DNA from: Fulvimonas sp. R45 | GTDB lineage: Bacteria; Pseudomonadota; Gammaproteobacteria; Xanthomonadales; Rhodanobacteraceae | Reading direction: 5' to 3' | NCBI RefSeq assembly: GCF_030504985.1 | Contig: NZ_JASERU010000010.1 | Coordinates: 1-64,000 of the forward strand | DNA: 64,000 bases | Shown here: positions 28,961 to 37,034 of the stretch, in pieces | How the letters are laid out: every line of letters starts with the position of its first letter | Numbering within the stretch: position 1 is the stretch's first letter | Translations under genes and position numbers: made by a program | Notes under the pieces: generated by a model | What the model was told of the DNA's origin: nothing | Seen by the model: the letters and a program-made list of their open reading frames with translations, nothing else | The model's database searches: none

Positions 28961-31900
28961 ATGAACATTCGCAAGCACCATCGGCTGCCGTATCCGGGCC
29001 GCCATCACGCCAACACGATCCTGGCCGCGGCCGTGGCGCTCGCGCTGGGCGTGGGCGGCCTCGCCGCCACCGGCCCGGTCCACGCCCAGGCCACCACCGG
29101 CAGCATCTTCGGCCAGGCACCGGCCGGCAGCGGGCAGACCGTGACCATCCGCAGCACTTCGGGCGTGACCCGGCAGGTGGCGGTGGATGCCTCCGGCCGC
29201 TACAGCATCGACTCGCTGCCGCTGGGCACCTACACGGTCACGCTGGAGCACGACGGCCAGACGGTCGACTCGCGCTCGAACGTGACGCTGCGCGTGGGCG
29301 CCGGCACCGAGGTGTCGTTCGCCGCCGCGCCCGGCGCGGCGAACACGCAGACGCTGTCGGCCGTCACCGTGACCGCCAACGCGCTGCCGTCCATCGACGT
29401 GACCGGGGTGGACTCGCGCACCGTGATCACCTCGCAGCAGCTGGCGCGTCTGCCGCTGGCGCGCAGCGCCGAAGCCATCGCCCTGCTGGCGCCGGGCGTG
29501 GTGCAGGGCAGCGGCCTGTTCATGGGCACCACCACCAACGGCTCGGTGGTCTCCTTCGGCGGCTCGTCGGTGACGGAGAACGCCTACTACATCAATGGCT
29601 TCAACACGACCGACCCGATCAGCGGCTTCGGCGGCCTGACCCTGCCCTATGGCGCCATCGACCAGCAGGAAATCCTCACCGGCGGCTACGACGCGGCCTA
29701 TGGCCGTTCCGACGGCGGCGTGATCAGCCAGGTCGGCAAGCGCGGCACCAACGAGTGGCACTTCGGCGGCCAGGTGCAGTGGACGCCGGTCGGCCTGCAG
29801 AGCGACCCGAAGAACTACTACTACGTCAGCGGCGACAAGGCCGGCCAGATCTACCGGCGCCGCGAAGGCAACAAGTCGTGGACGACCACGGTGGACGCCT
29901 ACGCCGGCGGCCCGCTGATCAAGGACAAGCTGTACTTCTTCGCCGCGGTGGAAGGCGAGCGCAGGCAGGGCACGAACGGCGACCTCACGCCGGGCGGCCT
30001 CTACGGCGGCACCGGGGCGGTGACCAAGCCCCTGGTCAACCAAACCCGCTTCGACAACCCGAAGTGGTACGGCAAGCTCGACTGGAACATCAACGACAGC
30101 AACATCCTCGAGCTCACCGGCGTGTCCAACAAGTCGTCCTACAGCAGCGACCTGTATGACTACGACTACGCCACCGGCAAGCGGGGCGCGCCGGCCGGCC
30201 ACGACACCTCGACCAAGAACGGCGCCGACCTCTACACCGCCAAGTTCACCAGCTACATCACCGACGACCTCACCCTGACCGCGCTGTACGGCAAGATGAA
30301 GGGCACCTACTACAGCGAGACGCCCGGCTACGATCCCACCTATCCGTTCCTGATCTCGCCGGACAAGGCGAACCCCGCGCTCACCGGCGGCCACGTGCCG
30401 GCCAACAGCCAGAGCGTGCAGCAGTTCTTCAACCCGGCGCACGCGTCGCGCAACACCAACCTGCGCATCGACCTCAGCTACAAGATCGGCAGCCATACGA
30501 TCACCGCGGGCATCGACAACCAGGACGTGCGCGACCTGGACGACGGCCAGCTCACCGCCGGCCCCGGCTACGCCTGGCAATACGGCAGCGGTGCGGCGAA
30601 CAGCTACATCACCGGCGGTCCAGTCGCCAATGGTCCCGGCTGGCAGTCGCAACCCTGGGTGGACGCGCCCGGCAACTACCCCGGCGGCGGCACCGGCTAC
30701 TACGTGTCGAAGTACATCTACGCCAACGCCGCCTCGGTGCGCGTCAAGCAGCAGGCGCAGTACATCCAGGACAGCTGGCAGGTCACCGACCGCTGGCTGG
30801 TCAAGATCGGCCTGCGCAACGACCAGTTCACCAACTACAACGGCGACGGCGTGCCCTATCTGCGCCTGACCAGCCCGCAATGGGCGCCGCGGCTGGGCTT
30901 CAGCTGGGACGTCAACGGCGATTCGAGCTTCAAGGTCTACGGCAACGCGGGCCGCTACTACCTGGCCCTGCCGGCCTCGGTGGCGCTGCGCGAGGCGGGC
31001 GCCTCGACCTACACCAACGAGTACTTCACCTACACCGGCATCGACGCCAACGGCATCCCGACCGGGCTGACCCCGATCAAGACCAGCACCGGCGGCCCGA
31101 TCTCCAGCAACCTGGAATACGGCATCCCGCCGGACCCGAAGACCGTGGCCTCGACCAATCTGAAGTCCGAGTACCAGGACGAGTTCATCCTCGGCTTCGA
31201 CCGGAAGCTGGGCAACGCCTGGGTGTACGGCGCCAAGGCCACCTACCGCCGGCTGCGCCGCGGCATCGACGATTTCGGCGACACCGGCCGGATCGTGGCC
31301 AAGATGAACGCCATGGGCATCGACCCGTCCACCTACGATCCCAACTCGGTGCTGGGTTCCTACCTGATCAACCCGGGCGAGAACGCCATCTTCCGCGTGC
31401 CGAAGCTGGCCGGCGGCTACTACCTGGTGCCGATGGACTGGCGCAAGGACATGGGCTTCAACACCACCATGAAGCGCCATTACTACGGGCTCGAGCTGTA
31501 CCTGGAGCATCCGTTCGACGGCAAGTGGTACGGCAAGGTCGACTACCTGTACTCGCGCAGCTACGGCAACAGCGAGGGCCAGGTGAAGTCCGACGTGGGC
31601 CAGGCCGACGTCTCGGCCACCTCGGACTGGGACTACGCCCAACTGATGGACTACGCCAACGGAGCGCTCGCCAACGACCGCCGGCACCAGATCAAGGCCT
31701 ACGGCTCGTACCAGGTCACCCCGGAATGGCTGGTCTCGGGCGACCTCTCGATCATGTCGGGCGCGCCGAAGGAATGCCTGGGCCTGTACGGGCCGGACGA
31801 GACCAACCCGGGCCTGGGCTACCTGCCGGGCTACTACCACTGGTGCGACGGCCAGCCGTACGTGCCGGGCCAGCAGCGCCAGCCCTGGACCTACCTGCTG

Positions 31901-32104
31901 AGCCTCAGCGCGGAGTACCGACCGGAATGGGCGGGCAAGCACCTGGGCTTCAACGTGATGGTCTACAACGTGCTCGACAAGCAGGAGACCACGCAGACCT
32001 ACGCGCTGCACGGCAGCTCGGCCAACGTCATCCCGCGCTACCTGACGCCGTACACCTCGCAGACCCCGCGCTATGTCCGCTTCGGCGTCACCTACGACTT
32101 CTGA
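28961..32104 (+). CDS. Oar-like TonB-dependent receptor, set 2
   Basis: 1047 residues with the same build as receptor 1: signal peptide ending VHAQA, carboxypeptidase-regulatory-like domain, TonB box LSAVTVTAN at 132-140 (same number as in receptor 1), plug and barrel ending VTYDF. The likely surface disulfide is Cys939/Cys962 (PKECLG, YHWC). Plug segments are nearly identical to receptor 1 (LPYGAIDQQE, GRSDGGVI, GKRGTNEWHFGGQV), while barrel loops differ in length and sequence, as expected for different ligands. The start follows GAGGGGAGTTGC, almost as in receptor 1. Confidence 0.92.
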   Translation: MNIRKHHRLPYPGRHHANTILAAAVALALGVGGLAATGPVHAQATTGSIFGQAPAGSGQTVTIRSTSGVTRQVAVDASGRYSIDSLPLGTYTVTLEHDGQTVDSRSNVTLRVGAGTEVSFAAAPGAANTQTLSAVTVTANALPSIDVTGVDSRTVITSQQLARLPLARSAEAIALLAPGVVQGSGLFMGTTTNGSVVSFGGSSVTENAYYINGFNTTDPISGFGGLTLPYGAIDQQEILTGGYDAAYGRSDGGVISQVGKRGTNEWHFGGQVQWTPVGLQSDPKNYYYVSGDKAGQIYRRREGNKSWTTTVDAYAGGPLIKDKLYFFAAVEGERRQGTNGDLTPGGLYGGTGAVTKPLVNQTRFDNPKWYGKLDWNINDSNILELTGVSNKSSYSSDLYDYDYATGKRGAPAGHDTSTKNGADLYTAKFTSYITDDLTLTALYGKMKGTYYSETPGYDPTYPFLISPDKANPALTGGHVPANSQSVQQFFNPAHASRNTNLRIDLSYKIGSHTITAGIDNQDVRDLDDGQLTAGPGYAWQYGSGAANSYITGGPVANGPGWQSQPWVDAPGNYPGGGTGYYVSKYIYANAASVRVKQQAQYIQDSWQVTDRWLVKIGLRNDQFTNYNGDGVPYLRLTSPQWAPRLGFSWDVNGDSSFKVYGNAGRYYLALPASVALREAGASTYTNEYFTYTGIDANGIPTGLTPIKTSTGGPISSNLEYGIPPDPKTVASTNLKSEYQDEFILGFDRKLGNAWVYGAKATYRRLRRGIDDFGDTGRIVAKMNAMGIDPSTYDPNSVLGSYLINPGENAIFRVPKLAGGYYLVPMDWRKDMGFNTTMKRHYYGLELYLEHPFDGKWYGKVDYLYSRSYGNSEGQVKSDVGQADVSATSDWDYAQLMDYANGALANDRRHQIKAYGSYQVTPEWLVSGDLSIMSGAPKECLGLYGPDETNPGLGYLPGYYHWCDGQPYVPGQQRQPWTYLLSLSAEYRPEWAGKHLGFNVMVYNVLDKQETTQTYALHGSSANVIPRYLTPYTSQTPRYVRFGVTYDF

Positions 32105-32196
32105 CCGCCGGCACGCCCGTGCGTGCAAGGCGCCGCGCGCAGGACACGCGCGACGCCCTGCACACGTCCACGGCCGCATGGACGCGGCCCGGATAC

Positions 32197-32220
32197 ATGA
32201 CTTGCGACCAGGATGACTTG
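32197..32220 (+). promoter_or_regulatory. Direct repeat upstream of MocR 2
   Basis: ATGACTTG occurs twice with 8 nt between (32197-32204 and 32213-32220), 133 bp before the MocR 2 start. MocR regulators often bind direct repeats, so this is a candidate operator; I do not see it before MocR 1. Confidence 0.3.
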
Positions 32221-32231
32221 AGACACATGGA

Positions 32232-32251
32232 GGCGGCCCGGACGGGCCGCC
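32232..32251 (+). terminator. GC-rich hairpin after receptor 2
   Basis: GGCGGCCCG / CGGGCCGCC form a perfect 9-bp stem with a 2-nt loop, about 130 bp after the receptor stop. There is no T run, so termination is only possible. Confidence 0.35.
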
Positions 32252-32352
32252 AAGTCCAACGACGCATGTCCCCGCATGCGACTCCGCCGGCAGCGTACCG
32301 GCCTCACCTACACGCTGATGGATCAGCACACCTGCTTTGAGACGACACCGAC

Positions 32353-33834
32353 GTGTTTCTCGAACTCGACGGCAAAGGGCCGCAGTACGCCCAACTGGCC
32401 CGCGCGTTGCAGGCCGCCATCCGCGAGGGCCGCCTGGCCCGCGGCGCCCGCCTGCCCCCGACGCGCCTGCTGGCGCGCGACCTGGCCGTGTCGCGGACCA
32501 CGGTGCTGGCCGCCTACGAACAGCTGCGCGCCGAAGGCCACATCGAGGGGCGCGTGGGCTCGGGCAGCTACGTGGCCGCGGCGCCTGCCGCCGCGCAGCA
32601 GGAAACGCCCGCGACCGAGATCGACCCGCCTTCGCGCTATGCGCGCCGCAGCCGCCGGTTGCAGCACCTGCTCCCCGCCGGCCCGCGCCACGACATGCGC
32701 TACAACCTGCAATACGCGCATCCCCTGATCAATCCCTCGCTGAACGAGATCTGGGGCCGCGAACTGGCGCACGCCGCCGCGCACAACGCGCTGGAGGACG
32801 TCGACCCGCAAGGCCTGCCCGCGCTCAGGCAGCAGATCTGCGAGCACCTGGCGCGCTGGCGAGGCCTGGTGGTCGGGCCGCAGGACGTGCTGGTCACCCA
32901 CGGCGCGCAGCAGGCGTTCTCGCTGGCGGCGCGCGTGCTGCTCGACGAGGGCGACGTCGCGGTGATGGACGAGCCGCACCACTTCGGCGTCCACCACGCG
33001 TTGGCGACGCACGGCGCCGACCTCCGCGCGATACCCGTCGACGCCGGCGGCCTGCGCTGCGACGACCTGCCGGCCACGCCGCCGCGCCTGATCTGCGTCG
33101 CCCCCTCGCACCCGTTCCACGGCGCCGCCATGGCGCCCGCGCGGCGGGAGGCGCTGCTGCGCTACGCCGACGACCACCAGTGCTGGATCCTCGAGGACGA
33201 CGTCGACGCGGAGTTCCGCTCCGGCACGCATTCTTCGCCGCCGCTGCGCGCCGCGGCCGGCGCCGGCCGGGTGATCCATGTCGGCAGCTTCTCGCGCACG
33301 CTGCTGCCCTGCGCCCGGGTGGGCTACGCGGTGCTGCCCGCCGCGCTGCGCAGGGATTTCGCGACCGCCAAGTACCTGGACGATTTCGCCTGCCCGGCGA
33401 TCCAGCAGGCGGCGCTGGCCCATTTCATGGAGAGCGGCGGCTTCGAGCGCCACCTGCGGCTGGCGCGCAAGGAACTGCAGGCGCGCCGCGCCGTCGTGCT
33501 GGAGGGACTGCGGCGCCACACCGGGCGCCAGCTGGAGGTGGTCGACTCCAGCGCCGGCATGTACGTGCTGGCGTGGCTGCGCGGGCACGACCAGGCCTTC
33601 TGCGAGGCGCTGATCGCATACGCGCGCTCGCGCGGCCTCGGCCTGCACCCGGTGGCGCCGCATTGCGCCCATCCGCCGGCGCGGCCGGGGCTGCTGCTCG
33701 GCTTCGCCAGCCTGTCCTGCGCCGCCCTGCGCGAGGCGATGCAGTTGCTCGGCCAATGCCTGGAAGAGACCCGGCCCGCGCCACCGGCGCTCGCCCGCGC
33801 ATGGTGCGGTGCCGCACGGTTTGCCGTATCCTGA
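32353..33834 (+). CDS. MocR-type regulator lacking the PLP lysine, set 2
   Basis: 493 residues from a GTG, starting FLELDGKGPQYAQLARAL like MocR 1. The GntR winged helix is well kept (RLPPTRLLARDLAVSRTTV). In the aminotransferase part the Schiff-base lysine is Arg315 (GSFSRTLLPCARVGY). EDDYDGELRY of the paralogue has become EDDVDAEFRS, and TPSHQFPTG has become APSHPFHGA. The frame is open, so it is a complete protein that probably cannot hold PLP covalently. It may have changed ligand or act without one. Confidence 0.9.
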   Translation: MFLELDGKGPQYAQLARALQAAIREGRLARGARLPPTRLLARDLAVSRTTVLAAYEQLRAEGHIEGRVGSGSYVAAAPAAAQQETPATEIDPPSRYARRSRRLQHLLPAGPRHDMRYNLQYAHPLINPSLNEIWGRELAHAAAHNALEDVDPQGLPALRQQICEHLARWRGLVVGPQDVLVTHGAQQAFSLAARVLLDEGDVAVMDEPHHFGVHHALATHGADLRAIPVDAGGLRCDDLPATPPRLICVAPSHPFHGAAMAPARREALLRYADDHQCWILEDDVDAEFRSGTHSSPPLRAAAGAGRVIHVGSFSRTLLPCARVGYAVLPAALRRDFATAKYLDDFACPAIQQAALAHFMESGGFERHLRLARKELQARRAVVLEGLRRHTGRQLEVVDSSAGMYVLAWLRGHDQAFCEALIAYARSRGLGLHPVAPHCAHPPARPGLLLGFASLSCAALREAMQLLGQCLEETRPAPPALARAWCGAARFAVS

Positions 33835-33873
33835 CGGGCTTTCTTCCCCGCATTGCCCCCCGAGGAGCGCCCC

Positions 33874-34410
33874 ATGGGTCTGGATCTGGTTCAAGCCGGC
33901 CGCGACGTGCCGAACGAAATCAACGTCGTCATCGAAATCCCGAAGGACGCCGAGCCGGTCAAGTACGAAGTGGACAAGGCGTCCGGCGCGATCTTCGTCG
34001 ACCGCATCCTGTCCACGCCGATGCGCTACCCGTGCAACTACGGCTACGTGCCGGGCACCCTGGGCGGCGACGGCGATCCGCTGGACGCGCTGGTGATCCT
34101 GCCGCTGTCGCTGATCCCCGGCTCGGTGATCCGCTGCCATCCGGTCGGCATGCTGAAGATGACCGACGAGGCCGGCAGCGACGAGAAGCTGATCGTGATC
34201 CCGTCGCCGAAGGTGTTCCCCGGCTACGCGCACATCAACGACATGAAGGGCGTCTCGCCGCACTGGCTGGAGCGCATCGGCCACTTCTTCGAGCACTACA
34301 AGGACCTGGAGAAGGGCAAGTGGGTGAAGGTGGACGGCTGGGTCGGCGCCGACGAGGCCAAGGCCGAGATCACCGCCGGCGTCGCGCGCTACGAGGCGGG
34401 CAAGGCGTAA
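33874..34410 (+). CDS. ppa: Soluble inorganic pyrophosphatase (family I)
   Basis: 178 residues, cytoplasmic; hydrolyses PPi to phosphate. The metal site DGDPLDALV, the N-terminal NVVIEIPKDAEPVKYE and RILSTPMRYPCNYGYVPGT are all intact. The ATG at 33874 follows GAGGAG. It occurs in the same chromosome segment as the PPi-using phosphofructokinase and the membrane pyrophosphatase, with which it would compete for PPi. Confidence 0.96.
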   Translation: MGLDLVQAGRDVPNEINVVIEIPKDAEPVKYEVDKASGAIFVDRILSTPMRYPCNYGYVPGTLGGDGDPLDALVILPLSLIPGSVIRCHPVGMLKMTDEAGSDEKLIVIPSPKVFPGYAHINDMKGVSPHWLERIGHFFEHYKDLEKGKWVKVDGWVGADEAKAEITAGVARYEAGKA

Positions 34411-34434
34411 CCCTCGCGCACTCCCGGGCATCCA

Positions 34435-34466
34435 CGGCGCGTCGCCGCAGGGCGGCGCGCCGTTTT
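34435..34466. terminator. Terminator between ppa and the LysR gene
   Basis: CGGCGCG ... CGCGCCG with an inner GCC/GGC pairing, followed by TTTT on the plus strand. It separates two convergent genes. Confidence 0.6.
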
Positions 34467-35419
34467 CATGCCCCGCGCTTGCGCGGGCGGGACCGCGCCG
34501 GGGGCGGCGCATGGCGCTCCCACGGCGGCGGATCGCCCAGCTTCTCGACCAGGAAGTCCACGAACGCGCGCACCCGCGGCGGCACCAGCCGGCGCTGCGG
34601 CATCACCGCCCAGATGCCGCTCTCGGGCAACGCGAAGTCCGGCAGCACCGCCTCCAGCCGGCCATCGGCCAGCTCTTCGTGCACGTGCCACAGCGAATGC
34701 AGCCCGATGCCCTGACCGGCCAGCACCGCGTCGCGGACCAGCTCGCCCAGCGTGGTCTCGAAGCGGCCCTGCACGCGCACCGCGTGCTCGCGGCCGCGGC
34801 GGTCGGTGAGCCGCCACACGTCCTGCCTTCCGTCGCGCCCGGACAGCAGCACGCACTCGTGCTGCGCCAGCTCGGCCGGCGTGCGCGGACGGCCGTGCCG
34901 GCGCAGGTAGCCGGGCGCGGCGCACAGCAGGCGCCGGTTCGCGGCGACCGGCCGTGCGACCAGGCTGGAGTCGCCCAGCGTGCCGATGCGGATGGCCAGG
35001 TCGTAGCCCGCGCCCACCACGTCCACCAGCTCGTCGCTGAGGTGCGCGAACAGGCGCAGCCTGGGATGGCGCGCCAGGAACTCGGGCAACAGCGGCGAGA
35101 TGTACTGCCGCCCGAACGCGGCCGACATCGTCATGCGCAGCGTGCCGGACACGCTGCCGGCGCTCTGGCGCAGGTCGGTGGTCAGCGCATCCAGGTCTTC
35201 CACCAGGGCGCGGCCCTGCTCGGCCAGCAGGCGGCCTTCCGGGGTGGGATGCAGGCGGCGCGTGGTCCGCTGCAGCAGGCGCACGCCCAGACCGCGCTCC
35301 AGCCGCTGCAGGCGCTGGCTGGCCACCGCCACCGAGAGGTCCAGGCTGCGCGCGGCGGCGCTGATCGAGCCCTGGTCCAGCACGCGCAGGAACAGGGCGA
35401 GGTCGTCCAGTCGATCCAT
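34466..35419 (-). CDS. LysR family transcriptional regulator
   Basis: 317 residues. N-terminal LysR winged helix (ALFLRVLDQGSISAAARSL, VASQRLQRLE) and C-terminal periplasmic-binding-like effector domain, ending in a basic Arg/Pro tail. The ATG at 35419 starts at MDRLDDLALFLRV, the normal family start. It is divergent from the MFS transporter gene, with a LysR-type palindrome (35423-35441) just before its own start codon. Effector unknown. Confidence 0.93.
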   Translation of the reverse strand: MDRLDDLALFLRVLDQGSISAAARSLDLSVAVASQRLQRLERGLGVRLLQRTTRRLHPTPEGRLLAEQGRALVEDLDALTTDLRQSAGSVSGTLRMTMSAAFGRQYISPLLPEFLARHPRLRLFAHLSDELVDVVGAGYDLAIRIGTLGDSSLVARPVAANRRLLCAAPGYLRRHGRPRTPAELAQHECVLLSGRDGRQDVWRLTDRRGREHAVRVQGRFETTLGELVRDAVLAGQGIGLHSLWHVHEELADGRLEAVLPDFALPESGIWAVMPQRRLVPPRVRAFVDFLVEKLGDPPPWERHAPPPARSRPRKRGA

Positions 35420-35422
35420 GAT

Positions 35423-35441
35423 TTTCAATTTTTCATTGAAA
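35423..35441. promoter_or_regulatory. LysR-type operator palindrome
   Basis: TTTCAAT-TTTTC-ATTGAAA is a perfect 7-bp inverted repeat with 5-nt spacer, 3 bp upstream of the LysR start codon. It contains the A/T-rich T-N11-A form of LysR sites. A -10-like TAGGCT for the MFS gene lies about 45 bp further right. Position suggests autorepression and control of the MFS gene. Confidence 0.6.
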
Positions 35442-35517
35442 GCGATTCGCCATCCTGATGGTTTCCGCTGAGAGTGCAAGTGCCTAGGCTGCGCACTTCG
35501 TCCCGCAGAGCGACCCC

Positions 35518-36714
35518 ATGGCTTCCCCGCTTTCCCGCACCCCGCCGGCGCTGTACGCGCTGGCCGTCGGCGCCTTCGGCATCGGCACCACCGAATTCGT
35601 GATCATGGGCCTGCTGCAGCAGGTGTCCGCCGACCTCGGCGTAAATATCGCCAGCGCCGGCCTGCTGATCTCGGGCTACGCGATCGGCGTGTTCGCGGGC
35701 GCGCCCGCGATCACCCTGGCCACCCGCCGCCTGCCGCGCAAGGCGGTGCTGCTGGGGCTGATGGTGGTCTTCACCCTCGGCAACCTCGCCTGCGCGCTGG
35801 CGACGAGCTATGCCGCGCTGATGGCCGCGCGCGTGCTCACCGCGCTGGCGCACGGGACCTTCTTCGGCGTGGGCGCAGTGGTGGCCACCTCGCTGGTGCC
35901 GGAGCAGCGCAAGGCCTCGGCCATCGCCACCATGTTCAACGGCCTGGCGCTGGCCACCCTGGTCGGCGTACCGGCCTGCGCGTGGCTGGGCCTGCACTTC
36001 GGCTGGCACGCGGCGTTCCGGGCGGTGACCGCGATCGGCGTGCTGGCGATGCTGGCGCTGGCCGTGTTGGTGCCGTCCATGCGGGGCGAAGCCGCGCCGG
36101 CGGCACTGGGCACGGAGCTGCGCGCCATTGCCAGCCTGCCGGTGCTGCTCGGCCTGGCCACCACGGTGTTCGGCTTCGCCGGCGTGTTCGTGGTCTACAC
36201 CTACATCGAGCCGCTGCTGACCCACGTCGCCGGCTTCGGCGACGCGATGGTCTCGCCGGTGCTGCTGGTGTTCGGCGCCGGCATGGCGATCGGCAACCCG
36301 CTCGGCGGCCGGCTCGCCGACCGCCACTTGTCCACCGCGCTGCTCGGCACGCTGGCGGCGCTGGCCGCGGTGCTGATGGTGTTCGGCTTCGCCCAGCATG
36401 CGCGCTGGTCGATGGTGCTGTTCACCGGCCTGCTGGGCCTGGCGATGTTCGCCACCGTGGCGCCGCTGCAGCTGTGGATCCTGCGCCAGGCCAGCGACGC
36501 CCCCAGCCTGGCCTCCAGCCTCAACATCGGCGCGTTCAACCTGGCCAACGCGCTGGGCGCGTGGCTGGGCAGCCAGGCGATCGCGCGCGGCGCTGGGCTG
36601 GCCGCGCTGCCGTGGCTGGCCGCGCTGGTGACGGCGGTGGGCATCGCGCTGGCGGCGTACGCGCTGCGCGGCCGGCGTGCCGCCCAGGCGGCCGCGGTCT
36701 GCCCGCAGGGCTGA
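35518..36714 (+). CDS. MFS transporter, AraJ/DHA1-like
   Basis: 398 residues with about 12 hydrophobic segments. The start (ALAVGAFGIGTTEFVIMGLLQQV) is the signature of the AraJ/YdhP/NepI branch of drug or sugar efflux permeases. Substrate unknown. It is divergent from the LysR gene, which is its likely regulator. Confidence 0.9.
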   Translation: MASPLSRTPPALYALAVGAFGIGTTEFVIMGLLQQVSADLGVNIASAGLLISGYAIGVFAGAPAITLATRRLPRKAVLLGLMVVFTLGNLACALATSYAALMAARVLTALAHGTFFGVGAVVATSLVPEQRKASAIATMFNGLALATLVGVPACAWLGLHFGWHAAFRAVTAIGVLAMLALAVLVPSMRGEAAPAALGTELRAIASLPVLLGLATTVFGFAGVFVVYTYIEPLLTHVAGFGDAMVSPVLLVFGAGMAIGNPLGGRLADRHLSTALLGTLAALAAVLMVFGFAQHARWSMVLFTGLLGLAMFATVAPLQLWILRQASDAPSLASSLNIGAFNLANALGAWLGSQAIARGAGLAALPWLAALVTAVGIALAAYALRGRRAAQAAAVCPQG

Positions 36715-36802
36715 CATCGGATCGCAATCCATGGTCCGGGGCCGTGATATCACCCTTTTCGCGAAACACATTGCCAGGGGGTCTTTCCCGTGGCCGGACG
36801 AG

Positions 36803-36901
36803 CCCCTCCCCCTGCTTGCAGGGGGAGGCTGGGAGGGGGCAACGCTCTTGGCCTTCAAGCCAAAGCACCCCTCCCAACCCTCCCCTGCAAGCAGGGGAGG
36901 G
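36803..36901. repeat. REP doublet between MFS and aldo/keto reductase genes
   Basis: Two elements in opposite orientation: CCCCTCCCCCTGCTTGCAGG followed by GGGAGGCTGGGAGGGGG (36803-36839), and CACCCCTCCCAACCCTCCCC followed by TGCAAGCAGGGGAGGG (36866-36901). Each holds its own stem, and the 26-bp spacer holds a small TTGGC/GCCAA stem. It fills most of the 320-bp gap. Confidence 0.7.
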
Positions 36902-37034
36902 CATCTCCGGTCGCTCCTCGACGCGTGCGTGCAGCCTTCGAGCAAAAACCATTGAGGTCGATAGCCCGGGGGCGTCTCACCACACCGAAGAGCGCACTTC
37001 GATACGAATGCTTTCCCACCCACGGAGCTTCATC

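Noticed and set aside
28139-32329. 1396-residue frame on the minus strand
   Set aside because: It is antisense to receptor 2 and parts of its neighbours; long empty frames opposite GC-rich genes are expected, and its composition (Val/Ala/Arg/His) matches no protein.
20351-33840. Horizontal acquisition of the duplicated module
   Set aside because: No integrase, tRNA, flanking repeat or change in base composition is visible.
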